This document shows, one piece after another, positions 43,556 through 51,826 of a DNA stretch of 64,000 nucleotides (position 1 is the first letter of the stretch; every line of letters begins with the position of its first letter). A program made the position numbers and the translations under genes. The stretch lies in assembly GCF_029937575.1 (NCBI RefSeq), contig NZ_JAPYPS010000001.1, positions 70,165 to 134,164 of the forward strand, in the 5' to 3' direction. The notes under the pieces were generated by a model. It was given only the letters and a program-made list of their open reading frames with translations, had not been told where the DNA came from and made no database searches. This DNA comes from Nocardioides sp. GTDB taxonomy: Bacteria; Actinomycetota; Actinomycetes; Propionibacteriales; Nocardioidaceae.

Positions 43556-44185
43556 GTGGCCACGTCACAACCACCCGCCAACCCGTCCGAACCGCCCCCC
43601 GATCCGACGCCCGGCGCCGGGCCGGCCAAGCTCGCCCTGCGCGACCAGCTGACCACCGCTCGGAAGCGACTGTCGGTGGCCGAGCTCGGCGTCTACTCCC
43701 GCGGCCTCGCCGGCCACCTCCTCGCCGCGCCGGAGCTGACGGGCGCCGCCACGGTGGCGGCGTACGTCTCGATCGGCAGCGAGCCTGGCACCTCCTGGCT
43801 GCTCGACGGCCTGGCCCGGCGCGGGACGCGGGTGCTGCTCCCCGTGCTGCTGCCCGACGGCGACCTCGACTGGGCGCCGTACGGCGGCGACGACGCCTTG
43901 GCGAGCGGGCGGCTCGGGCTCCTCGAGCCCGCCGGGGAGCGTCTGGGGGTCGAGGCGATCGCCGGTGCCGACGCGGTGCTGGTGCCGGGACTGGCGGTCT
44001 CGCCCACGGGGACGCGGATCGGCCGGGGCGGCGGCTCCTACGACCGTGCGCTGGCCCGGGTGCCGGTCGGGACGTTCACCTGCGTCCTGCTGTACGACGA
44101 CGAGGTCGGCCGCGACGTACCGACCGAGCCGCACGACCGCGCCGTGGGCGCCGTCGCGACGCCGTCCGGGATCCGTCGCTTCTGA
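43556..44185 (+). CDS. 5-formyltetrahydrofolate cyclo-ligase
   Basis: 209 residues. ALRDQLTTARKRLS at the N-terminus, VAAYVSIGSEPGTSWLL and the ATP/folate motif PTGTRIGRGGGSYDRAL are family signatures. It converts 5-formyl-THF to methenyl-THF with ATP, salvaging folates. GTG start at 43556, probably leaderless. A Pro-rich N-terminal tail (PPANPSEPPPDPTPG) precedes the fold. Confidence 0.93.
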   Translation: MATSQPPANPSEPPPDPTPGAGPAKLALRDQLTTARKRLSVAELGVYSRGLAGHLLAAPELTGAATVAAYVSIGSEPGTSWLLDGLARRGTRVLLPVLLPDGDLDWAPYGGDDALASGRLGLLEPAGERLGVEAIAGADAVLVPGLAVSPTGTRIGRGGGSYDRALARVPVGTFTCVLLYDDEVGRDVPTEPHDRAVGAVATPSGIRRF

Positions 44186-44208
44186 GTCGTCGCAGGGAAG
44201 ACGCTTCC

Positions 44209-46980
44209 TCAGCCCCCGGAGGCCGGGGTGAGCACCAACGTGTCCTCGGTGGCGTCGCGCACGGCATCCTCGGAGAAGGGCCAGGGCAGCGTTCGGCCGT
44301 CGAGCCAGCGCTCCGTCTGGTCGGTGTAGTGGGCGTCGAAGGCGTGCCCCGAGACGCCGGTGAGACTGACCCAGCGGGAGCGGTCGAGCCCGTCGGTCCC
44401 GTCGAGGGAGACGACCATCCGCATCGAGGGCGCGGTGCTCACGTCGTAGCCGGACGCGGCGTCCCAGGCCGTGGCGTTGACCGACGTACCGCCGCCACCG
44501 ACGTCGAGGCCGCCCCGGTTGAACAGCGCACGCTCGGCCCCGTTGCCCCACTCCCCCAGCGGCTGCGATCGCAGGTCCAGCTCGTGCAGCCCGCCCCACG
44601 TCCACTCGACGGCACGCACCGCCTGACGGCTGGTGAGCTCGTCGCGCGCGTCCCGCATCGCGCGCTCGATGACCACGTCACGGGTCTCTCGCTCGTCGGT
44701 GGTCACGTCGTCCCAGTAGGCGTCGACCGGGTCCTCCAGCAGCTCGGTCATCACCGCCACCCAGCGCTGGCCGCCGTCCGGCCACAGGGCCTCGGGCAGC
44801 TCGTCGTGGAACGTGAGCTCGAGCAGGTTGCGCCAGACCGCGTTGAAGTAGGCCGCCGCGGCACTGCCCGCCGGCTGGCCGAAGTCCCAGTCGCGCAACA
44901 GGCGTTGACCCGCGGAGAAGTAGCCCGAGGGCAGCTCCACGTCGAGGAGGTACGGCGTGAGGACCGGGCCGAGGGGGGTGCGGTCGTCGAGCTGCATCGC
45001 CGAGAGCTCCTCGAGCGAGACCGTGCCGCTGCTGTCGCCCTCCGAGGGGACCAGGGCAGCGTCCAGCAGGCTGCTGATCCGCTCGGAGCGGTAGCCGCGG
45101 TCCCAGTCGTCGGTGAGGAAGTAGGGGTAGTCGGGTCCGGCAACGGCCTGGTTGGCCGTGACGATGACCCCGCCGTCGGGATCGAGCACGTTGGGCAGGC
45201 CGTCGAACGGCACGAACTCGCCGGTCCAGTCGTTCTCCGAGCGCCACCCCGCCGAGGGCAGGCGGCCGTCGTTGCCGGACTTGCGGATCGGCGCCAGCCC
45301 GGTCGCCTGGTAGCCGATGTGACCCTCGCGGTCGGCGTAGACGACGTTCTGCGCCGGGATCGCGAAGGAGGAGAGCGCCTGCCGGAAGGCGTCCCAGCCG
45401 CCTGCTCGGTTGAGCCCGAGGATCGCGTCGGCGGTCGGCGAGGGGGTGAAGCCCGTCCACGACAGGGACACGGCGTACTCCTCGCCCCCGGCGGAGCCGA
45501 ACCTGTCGCGCCCCTTGAGCGGGGCGGTGTCGCCGACGACGGACAGCGTCTCGTCCACGTCGGAGACGATCGGCCCGTGGTCGGTGGAGCGCACGGTGAT
45601 CGTGACGTCGTCGCCGCCCTCCACCTCCACGGTCTCCGTGCGCTCGCGCACCGCGACCTCCTGCCGACCGCGTCGCGCCGTGCCGTCGGTGATCCGCTCG
45701 ACGTACAGGTCACTGACGTCGGAGCCGAGGTTGCTGAACCCCCAGGCGATCGAGGCGTTGTGACCCACGATCACGCCCGGGACCCCGGAGAACGAGTAGC
45801 CGGCGACGTCGTAGGGGCAGGCGGCGCTGATGCTGCGGCAGTGCAGCCCGACCTGCAGCCAGGGCCCCGGGACCGAGACCCCCAGGTGCGGGTCGGCTGC
45901 GAGCAGGGGCGCACCCGAGTCGGTGTGGTCGCCGGAGACGACCCAGGCGTTGGACCCCAGCCCGTCGCCCTCACCCAGCCAGGCCGGCATCCGGCCGGAG
46001 CCCTGCCCCAGGGAGTCCCACGAGGTGACGGCGTCCAGGCTCGCGCCGACGTGCCGCCGGCCCCGGTCGAGGGCCGGTCCCGTGGGCGCCCGCTTCGGGT
46101 TGCGGGTCCCGTCGGCGCTCGCGTCCTGCTCGAAGACGCCGTCGACCACGGCGCCCTGCGTCACGATCGGGTCGCTCGCGCGGTGGTCGTAGGCCGGGTA
46201 CAGCTCATCGGCACGCTCGCGCCCCACCGCGTCGATCGCGAGCACCCGGTCGATCTCGTCCTGCATGTTGCCCCGCAGGTCCCACGCCATCGCCTTGAGC
46301 CACGCGAGCGAGTCGACCGACGTCCAGGGCTCGGGGCTGTAGTCGAGGCCGCCGGCGCCCAGCACGACGTACTCGAGCGAGATCCGGCCGGCCGAGCGCC
46401 CGTCGAGGTACTCGTTGACGCCCTTGGCGTAGGCGTCCAGCGCGACCCTGGTCTCCGGGGCGAGCAGCGGCAGCTCCGCCTCGGCCACCCGACGCCAGCC
46501 GAGGGTGCGCACGGAGAGGTCGGAGGCGAGCGCGTCCTCCCCGAAGAGCTCGGCCAGCCGACCCGCGGTGGCGTGGCGGCGTACGTCCATCTCGTAGAAG
46601 CGCTCCTGGGCCGACACGTAGCCCTGGGCGAACATCAGGTCCTCGGTGCTGTCGGCGTAGACCTGTGGGATGCCGGCGGAGTCGCGCAGCACCTCGACGG
46701 GCCCGTCGATCCCAGCCACCTCGACCGTCCCGGAGGTCTGGGGGAAGGACCGCCGCACCAGGACCACTGCCGTCAACGTCAGGGCGACCAGCGTCAGCAC
46801 CAGCACGACGGCGACGTACGTCGTGATCCGCAGGCCCGCGGGCAGCGCGACGAACCGGACCCAGGGACTGCGACGCCTCGCCGGCTCCACCTCGGGCTCG
46901 CCCCCACCCGGGCTGCCGGGGGCGCCCGGGGTGCCCGCGCTGCCGGAGCGTTCGGTGTCGGCGGTCATGGTGGCGTTCAT
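44209..46980 (-). CDS. Membrane-anchored penicillin acylase-family protein
   Basis: 923 residues. A cytosolic N-terminus and one helix (about 48-70) are followed by an Ntn-hydrolase of the penicillin acylase/cephalosporin acylase family: VEVLRDSAGIPQVYADSTED in the alpha subunit, then the autocatalytic nucleophile serine in GLGSNAWVVSGDHTDSG at the start of the beta part. Usual targets are acyl-homoserine lactones or beta-lactam side chains; here unknown. Because of the anchor it would act outside the membrane. Start ATG 46980 chosen; 46968 and 46998 also possible. Confidence 0.87.
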   Translation of the reverse strand: MNATMTADTERSGSAGTPGAPGSPGGGEPEVEPARRRSPWVRFVALPAGLRITTYVAVVLVLTLVALTLTAVVLVRRSFPQTSGTVEVAGIDGPVEVLRDSAGIPQVYADSTEDLMFAQGYVSAQERFYEMDVRRHATAGRLAELFGEDALASDLSVRTLGWRRVAEAELPLLAPETRVALDAYAKGVNEYLDGRSAGRISLEYVVLGAGGLDYSPEPWTSVDSLAWLKAMAWDLRGNMQDEIDRVLAIDAVGRERADELYPAYDHRASDPIVTQGAVVDGVFEQDASADGTRNPKRAPTGPALDRGRRHVGASLDAVTSWDSLGQGSGRMPAWLGEGDGLGSNAWVVSGDHTDSGAPLLAADPHLGVSVPGPWLQVGLHCRSISAACPYDVAGYSFSGVPGVIVGHNASIAWGFSNLGSDVSDLYVERITDGTARRGRQEVAVRERTETVEVEGGDDVTITVRSTDHGPIVSDVDETLSVVGDTAPLKGRDRFGSAGGEEYAVSLSWTGFTPSPTADAILGLNRAGGWDAFRQALSSFAIPAQNVVYADREGHIGYQATGLAPIRKSGNDGRLPSAGWRSENDWTGEFVPFDGLPNVLDPDGGVIVTANQAVAGPDYPYFLTDDWDRGYRSERISSLLDAALVPSEGDSSGTVSLEELSAMQLDDRTPLGPVLTPYLLDVELPSGYFSAGQRLLRDWDFGQPAGSAAAAYFNAVWRNLLELTFHDELPEALWPDGGQRWVAVMTELLEDPVDAYWDDVTTDERETRDVVIERAMRDARDELTSRQAVRAVEWTWGGLHELDLRSQPLGEWGNGAERALFNRGGLDVGGGGTSVNATAWDAASGYDVSTAPSMRMVVSLDGTDGLDRSRWVSLTGVSGHAFDAHYTDQTERWLDGRTLPWPFSEDAVRDATEDTLVLTPASGG

Positions 46981-47067
46981 TGTGCCGTGGCGTAGCATTG
47001 GCAGTCGCCCGGGCAGAGTGCCAATCTTTCCTCACCCGGCTGAGAATCTGCGACGAAGGAGCCTTCC

Positions 47068-47463
47068 GTGCCCACCTACCAGTACGCCTGCACCGAGTGC
47101 GGCCACGCCTTCGAGCAGGTGCAGGCCTTCTCGGACGCCTCGCTGACCGTCTGCCCCCAGTGCGAGGGCCGTCTGCGCAAGGTGTTCAACGCCGTGGGCG
47201 TGGTCTTCAAGGGCTCGGGCTTCTACCGCAACGACAGTCGCTCGACCTCCAGCTCGTCCGAGGCCGGCTCCAGCAAGGACGGCGGCTCCAAGGACTCCGG
47301 CTCCAAGGACTCCGGCAGCAAGGAGTCCGGCAGCAAGGACTCCGGCTCCTCCGGTGGCTCCAAGGACTCGTCGGGCGGGTCGTCGAAGGAGTCCTCGAGC
47401 TCCTCGTCCGGTTCGTCCTCCGGCTCCACGAGCTCATCGTCGGCGGCCAGCGCCTCGTCCTGA
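47068..47463 (+). CDS. FmdB-family zinc-ribbon protein with Ser-rich tail
   Basis: 131 residues. Residues 1-52 are an FmdB zinc ribbon: PTYQYACTECGHAFEQVQ, CPQC, and KVFNAVGVVFKGSGFY; Cys pairs CxxC twice. Residues 55-131 are almost only Ser, Gly, Lys, Asp and Glu in irregular SKDSG-like repeats, presumably disordered. Function of the family is unresolved; regulatory or nucleic-acid-binding roles are discussed. GTG start with GGAG eight bases upstream. Confidence 0.85.
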   Translation: MPTYQYACTECGHAFEQVQAFSDASLTVCPQCEGRLRKVFNAVGVVFKGSGFYRNDSRSTSSSSEAGSSKDGGSKDSGSKDSGSKESGSKDSGSSGGSKDSSGGSSKESSSSSSGSSSGSTSSSSAASASS

Positions 47464-47529
47464 TCCCCAGGCCCCCGGGCCTGTGGAGAGCGATCGACGT
47501 CGATCGCCCGTGACGCCTACCGTCGAGTC

Positions 47530-48228
47530 GTGATCTCGGACGACGCCGACCTGCTCGACTCCTCCGGCGCCCGCCGGTCCACGCCGCGCGCCCGCCTCGA
47601 CCGTGCCCGCTGGGGCGTACGGCGAGCAGTGCTGCGCCGCCGCCGGCTGCTGGCGGCGCTGCTGAGCGCGGTCGCTGTGTGGGCCGGGCTGTCGGCAGTC
47701 TCGCCGAGCCCCGAAGGCACGGTGCCGGTCCTGGTCGCCGCCCGCGACCTGCCCGCGGGCCTCACGATCAGCGCCGACGACCTCACGACGGTCGACTTCC
47801 GACCCGGCTCGGAGCCGAGCGGCGCGGTCGGCTCGGAGGCCGACGTCGCGGGTCGACTGCTCGCCGCACCCCTCGGCGCCGGCGAGCCGGTCACGGCGGT
47901 CCGCCTCGTCGGAGCCGACCTTGCCCAGGCGCACCCGGGCCGACGCTCCGTCCCGGTCCGGCTGCCCGATCCCGGCATGGTCGCGCTGCTGGAGGTCGGC
48001 GACCTGGTCGACCTGGTCGCCACGGACCCGGAGCAGGGTGACGTGACCACCGTTGCGCACGCCGTACCGGTCCTGGCGCTGCCGCAGGAGGGCGAGGCCG
48101 GCTCGGGCGTCACCGCCTCGGGGCTGCCGGGGCGGCTGGTGATCGTGGCGCTCTCCCCCGCGGAGGTGGCACCCGTCACGGCTGCGGCACTGAGTGCGTT
48201 CGTGACCTACACGTGGTCGGAGCGATAG
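47530..48228 (+). CDS. SAF-domain protein (CpaB/RcpC-like)
   Basis: 232 residues. One membrane helix (about 40-58, LLAALLSAVAVWAGLSAV) then VPVLVAARDLPAGLTISADDL, the SAF fold of the Flp-pilus assembly protein CpaB/RcpC, and RSVPVRLPDPGMVALLEVGDLVDLVA. Usually assists Flp/Tad pilus secretion at the membrane outer face; no tad genes adjoin. GTG at 47530 follows TACCGT (47518-47523) by six bases: leaderless. Confidence 0.8.
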   Translation: MISDDADLLDSSGARRSTPRARLDRARWGVRRAVLRRRRLLAALLSAVAVWAGLSAVSPSPEGTVPVLVAARDLPAGLTISADDLTTVDFRPGSEPSGAVGSEADVAGRLLAAPLGAGEPVTAVRLVGADLAQAHPGRRSVPVRLPDPGMVALLEVGDLVDLVATDPEQGDVTTVAHAVPVLALPQEGEAGSGVTASGLPGRLVIVALSPAEVAPVTAAALSAFVTYTWSER

Positions 48229-48292
48229 CGTGTTCTCCGGTCACCCCGCCCGGGGGCCCCACACCTGGCCCGAATCTTAGGAGTACCTACTC

Positions 48293-48640
48293 GTGGACGG
48301 ATTCAAGAACTTCCTCTTCCGCGGCAACCTGGTCGACCTGGCTGTCGCGGTCATCATCGGTACGGCGTTCGGCGCCGTGGTCACCGCGTTCACCGAGTGG
48401 CTGACCAGCCTGCTCCCGTCGGCAGCCGACGACGTCTTCAGCACCGAGACGTACGGCGGCCGCTTCATGAACGCGATCATCGCCTTCGTCATCCTGGCCG
48501 CCGTCGTCTACTTCCTGGTCGTGGTGCCCTACGTGAAGGCCAAGGAGAAGTTCTTCCCCAGCCCGCCCGCCGGCACCCCCGAGGACATCGTCCTGCTCAA
48601 GGAGATCCGCGACCTGCTCTCGGCCCAGGCGCCGCGCTGA
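48293..48640 (+). CDS. mscL: Large-conductance mechanosensitive channel
   Basis: 115 residues; MDGFKNFLFRGNLVDLAVAVIIG is the conserved amphipathic helix and TM1, and AFVILAAVVYFLVVVPYVKAKEK the second TM. A periplasmic loop and a charged C-terminal helix complete the channel. Releases solutes on osmotic downshock. GTG start with AGGAG ten bases upstream. Followed by repeat DNA and a terminator. Confidence 0.96.
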   Translation: MDGFKNFLFRGNLVDLAVAVIIGTAFGAVVTAFTEWLTSLLPSAADDVFSTETYGGRFMNAIIAFVILAAVVYFLVVVPYVKAKEKFFPSPPAGTPEDIVLLKEIRDLLSAQAPR

Positions 48641-48687
48641 GCGAACAGTCGACCGCGAGGCACGAGCGATCGACGTCGTGAGCGAAG

Positions 48688-48739
48688 GTTGAGCGAGCCC
48701 GCGACCGAGGCACGAGGTCGCGCCAGGCGAGTCGAAACC
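48688..48739 (+). repeat. Divergent copy of the palindromic repeat family
   Basis: Starts GGTTGAGCGAGCCCGCGACC and ends GGCGAGTCGAAACC; the middle includes GGCACGAGGTCGC. Ends resemble the copies at 29368 and 39156 but the middle is unrelated. Intergenic, after mscL. Confidence 0.4.
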
Positions 48740-48751
48740 GGCCCGTCGACA

Positions 48752-48787
48752 AGGTGCCGTCTCACCCACCGTGGTGAGGCGGCACCT
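48752..48787. terminator. Bidirectional hairpin between mscL and the LCP operon
   Basis: AGGTGCCG-T-CTCACC pairs with GGTGAG-G-CGGCACCT: 14 paired bases with one mismatch and a short CACCGT-like loop. It serves rightward mscL and leftward LCP transcripts. The stop codon of the small coupled gene lies inside the stem. Confidence 0.65.
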
Positions 48788-48953
48788 GTGCCTTGAGCCA
48801 CGTGTCGGACGAGGACTCCCCGCTCGACGAGACCGCGTCGTCCCGCTCGTCACTCGTCGTGTCGGGCAGTGTCTCTCCGAAGATCGCCGCGAGGCGCCGA
48901 CGTCGCTTCCACTCCGGCTCCGGCTCCCTCGTCGGCTCCGCAGCCTCAGGCAC
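48762..48953 (-). CDS. 63-residue protein coupled to the LCP gene
   Basis: GTG at 48953 overlaps the LCP stop (GTGCCTGA). The product is charged: PEPEWKRRRRLAAIFGETLP, DTTSDERDDA, a Ser-rich stretch, and an end WLKAQVPPHHGG. The core RRRRLAAIFGETLPDTTSDERD looks like a conserved small actinobacterial module rather than random coding; I recall similar short proteins with an LP-x-T-T-x-DERD core but cannot name a family. No signal or membrane segment. Confidence 0.6.
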   Translation of the reverse strand: MPEAAEPTREPEPEWKRRRRLAAIFGETLPDTTSDERDDAVSSSGESSSDTWLKAQVPPHHGG

Positions 48954-50118
48954 AGAGACCCGCCGCCTGCCGTTGGCTGGCGGCGGCCTGGGCGCGCTCG
49001 GTCGTCGGCTCCTTGTCGGCACCGTCGACCTTGTCGCTGGCCTTGATCACGCCGTCGCGCAGGTTCTTCGTGAGCGTCTGGTCCTCGATCACGCGCTTCC
49101 AGAGCTGGTCGGCCTCGGGCAGCCACTCGACCCGGTTGGGGTCCTCCGGGGAGTACTGCCACGGGACCGTGACGAACTTGATGTTGTCCAGGCCGATGCC
49201 CTTGAAGCCCGCCCCGACGCGCCCGATCTCGGTGACCGAGGTGAAGTCGGTGGTCAGCGAGCGGGTCGCGGCGTTGAGGAAGCCGAGGACGCGGTCGACC
49301 CGGGTCAGGGTGCCGGCCGAGACGACCTTGCTCGCCATGGCGGCGATGAACGCCTGCTGCCGCTTGATCCGGCCGAGGTCGGAGCCGTCGCCCAGCGTGT
49401 AGCGGGCGCGCACGTAGTTGAGGGCCTGGCGCCCCACGACCTCCTGCGTGCCGGCGGGGATGTTGATCCCGTGGGCCGGGTCCTCGATCGGCTCGGGCAG
49501 GCAGACCTCGACGCCGTCGATGGCGTTGACCATGTCCTCGAACCCGTTGAAGTCCAGGACCACGTAGTTGTCGATCCGCACGTCGGTGAGCTGCTCGAAC
49601 TGCTGGATCGTGCACGCCGGGCCACCCACCGAGAAGGCCTCGTTCCACATGACGTCGGTGGCGCCGGGGATCGTCTCGCCGTTCTCGTCCTTGCAGTCGG
49701 GACGGTCGACCAGGCTGTCGCGCGGGATGCTGACGCCGTAGGCGAAGGAGCGATCCGCCGAGAGGTGGAACATGATCGTGGTGTCCGAGCGCTCCCCGTC
49801 GCCGGTGAGTCCGTCGATGTTGTTGCCCTCGCCGTCGCGGGCGTCCGAGCCCATCACCAGCAGGTTGATCGGCTCCTGCGGCCCGGTGTCGACCGCGACC
49901 TTGTCGGGCCGGTCGGTGAGCTGCGCCTCGATGTCGACGACGTCGAGGTTGTCGTTGAGGTGGCGATAGAAGTAGACCCCGCCCAGTCCGAGGATCAGGC
50001 TGAGCGCGGCGAGCCCCGCCACGGCGACCGTGGCCGCCGTACGGCGTGGGTCCTTGCGGCCGCGCCGCTTGGGGCCGCTCGGCGCCAGGGGCGCCGGCGT
50101 CATCAGGTCCTGGGTCAT
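48946..50118 (-). CDS. LytR-CpsA-Psr (LCP) family wall-polymer ligase
   Basis: 390 residues. A basic N-terminus, one membrane helix (about 29-51) and an extracellular LCP domain: INLLVMGSDARDGEGN, GERSDTTIMFHL, VSIPRDS, ALNYVRARYTLGDGSDLGRIKRQQ, all family motifs with the phosphate-binding Arg residues. LCP enzymes attach arabinogalactan, teichoic acid or similar polymers to peptidoglycan. ATG at 50118 has AAGGTG five bases upstream. Followed by the coupled 63-residue gene. Confidence 0.93.
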   Translation of the reverse strand: MTQDLMTPAPLAPSGPKRRGRKDPRRTAATVAVAGLAALSLILGLGGVYFYRHLNDNLDVVDIEAQLTDRPDKVAVDTGPQEPINLLVMGSDARDGEGNNIDGLTGDGERSDTTIMFHLSADRSFAYGVSIPRDSLVDRPDCKDENGETIPGATDVMWNEAFSVGGPACTIQQFEQLTDVRIDNYVVLDFNGFEDMVNAIDGVEVCLPEPIEDPAHGINIPAGTQEVVGRQALNYVRARYTLGDGSDLGRIKRQQAFIAAMASKVVSAGTLTRVDRVLGFLNAATRSLTTDFTSVTEIGRVGAGFKGIGLDNIKFVTVPWQYSPEDPNRVEWLPEADQLWKRVIEDQTLTKNLRDGVIKASDKVDGADKEPTTERAQAAASQRQAAGLCA

Positions 50119-50381
50119 GTCACCTTGACGTGCTCGTCGGGCAGTGGTGGGTCGGGTGGTGCAGCAAGAAGCAGCCGCGGTGCGCGTCGATGGGCACTCG
50201 CGGCCGTGTCGTACGACGGCCCCATTGTGCGGACCGATCCTGAGAGTCACCAAAATTGCCCGCCCCCGGAGCCGTCCCGGACGGGTCGTGTGCCTCACAC
50301 CGGTCTCACGACCGTCCTCGGGCCCACGACCCGACCGGTCTCGGACATGGCAGACTGCGGGGCGGCGTCCCGCACGCCCTC

Positions 50382-50454
50382 GCCCCAGTAGCTCAGTGGA
50401 TAGAGCAGCCGCCTCCTAAGCGAAAGGTCGCAAGTTCGACTCTTGCCTGGGGCA
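50382..50454 (+). tRNA. tRNA-Arg (anticodon CCT)
   Basis: 73 bases. Acceptor GCCCCAG/CTGGGGC is perfect, D stem GCTC/GAGC, T stem GCAAG-TTCGACT-CTTGC. Anticodon loop CTCCTAA gives CCT, reading AGG. The anticodon stem GCCGC/GCGAA pairs only at the three loop-proximal positions; the outer two are G-A and C-A. No encoded CCA. Confidence 0.85.
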
Positions 50455-50491
50455 CCCCCGTCGACCTGTCGACCCCCTCGAACCCGACCCG

Positions 50492-51685
50492 TCAGCCGAC
50501 GACCTCGAACACGATCCCCGCGGCCCGCAGTCGCCCGAGCAGGTTGTCGCCCATCGCCTGCGCGGTCGTGACCGACCCGGCGGTCGTCGGGTTGTCGTCG
50601 AAGGCCAGGCTCAGCGCCGCCTCGCTGAGCATCTTGGCGGTCTCCCCGTAGCCGGGGTCGCCGCCGGAGACGCGGGTGTGCAGGGTGCGGCCGTCGCCCT
50701 CGGCGACGAAGTCGACGCTGAACGACGACTTCGCCCGCTTGGCCTCGTCCGGGCCCTCGCCCTGCTTGACCTTGCCGAGCAGGAAGTTGCGGGCCGGCTT
50801 GACCTGGGCGGCCAGACCGATCAGGGTGACGCCGACCGCGCCGCCCACGGCGTACCGCAGCGTCTTGGTGCCGGCGAAGTGGGAGTAGCGGAACTCCGGT
50901 CCGTACGACGTCAGCGCGGCGCCGCTGCGCGCGACCACCTGCGGGTCGATCGTCGGCAGCGGGAGCAGGTAGTAGCCCAGGACGGGGTCCTTGCCGGGCT
51001 TGCCGGAGACCGCGCGGGAGGAACGGCCCTCGGGCCGAGCCTCGGCCTGGCGGCGCTTCTTGGCCGTCGCGGCCATCTCCTTGGCGCGGGAGAAGGCGCC
51101 CATCGCCGAGTGGAACGTGCCTCCGGAGAAGGTGCCGTCGCCGCGCACCACGCCGCGCATCGTGACCGGGCCGGCCGCCTTGAGCTGCAGCACCGTGTAG
51201 TAGGCGCCGAGGTCGTGCGGGATCGAGTCGAACCCGCAGGCATGCACGATCCGGGCGCCGCTGGCCACGGCGGTCTCGTGGTGCTCGAGCCACGAGCGGT
51301 CGACGAATTCCGGCTCGCCGGTCAGGTCGACGTAGTCGGTGCCGGCTGCCGCGCACGCACCGACCAGCGGTCCGCCGAGCTGCAGGTAGGGCCCGACCGT
51401 CGTGGCGACGACCTTGGTGCGGGCGACGGCGGTCGCCAGTGCGGCCTCGTCTGCCGCGTCGACGACGATCAGCTCGAGATCCATGCTGCCCGGCTTGATC
51501 GTGTCCAGGTGGGCGCGGACCTTCTCGAGCTTGTCGAGGCTGCGGCCGGCCAGGGCCCAGCGCAGGCCGGCCGGGCCGTGCTCGGCGAGGTACTCGGCGG
51601 TGAGGCCGCCGGTGAAGCCGGTCGCACCGAAGAGGATCAGGTCGAGGTCCCGGTCAGGGCTGGCGGTGTCGCTGTTCTCAGGCAT
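50492..51685 (-). CDS. Saccharopine dehydrogenase-family protein
   Basis: 397 residues. An N-terminal Rossmann fold (DLILFGATGFTGGLTAEYL, VVATTVGPYLQLGGPLVGACAAAGTDYVDLTGE) and the HACGFDSIPHDLGAYY segment are typical of the trans-acting enoyl reductase/saccharopine dehydrogenase-like group found in mycobacteria and relatives. Function of these is mostly unknown; some act in phenolic glycolipid synthesis. ATG at 51685. Monocistronic and divergent from the sigma factor gene. Confidence 0.87.
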   Translation of the reverse strand: MPENSDTASPDRDLDLILFGATGFTGGLTAEYLAEHGPAGLRWALAGRSLDKLEKVRAHLDTIKPGSMDLELIVVDAADEAALATAVARTKVVATTVGPYLQLGGPLVGACAAAGTDYVDLTGEPEFVDRSWLEHHETAVASGARIVHACGFDSIPHDLGAYYTVLQLKAAGPVTMRGVVRGDGTFSGGTFHSAMGAFSRAKEMAATAKKRRQAEARPEGRSSRAVSGKPGKDPVLGYYLLPLPTIDPQVVARSGAALTSYGPEFRYSHFAGTKTLRYAVGGAVGVTLIGLAAQVKPARNFLLGKVKQGEGPDEAKRAKSSFSVDFVAEGDGRTLHTRVSGGDPGYGETAKMLSEAALSLAFDDNPTTAGSVTTAQAMGDNLLGRLRAAGIVFEVVG

Positions 51686-51780
51686 GGGCCCATCCTGACA
51701 GCACCGAGAAAGCGCCCGCCGGATGGAACCGACCGGGCGCCGAGCCTCGTCATACCCACGACAGCCCCTCCCGCACGGCG

Positions 51781-51810
51781 CACCACCCGGCACCACACGG
51801 CACCACCCGG
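51781..51810 (+). repeat. Three tandem 10-bp repeats before the sigma factor gene
   Basis: CACCACCCGG, CACCACACGG, CACCACCCGG in direct succession, ending 16 bases before the ATG of the sigma factor gene. Could be a phased binding site in its promoter or leader. Confidence 0.6.
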
Positions 51811-51826
51811 CAGACCCAGGAGCCCC

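Noticed and set aside
43459..46995. Long plus-strand open frame antisense to the penicillin acylase gene
   Set aside because: Same shadow effect; the minus-strand product has a clear acylase fold and motif.
50382..50454. tRNA-Arg or tRNA-Ala as an integration site of a prophage or ICE
   Set aside because: No integrase, direct-repeat copy of the tRNA end or phage-like genes within the window.
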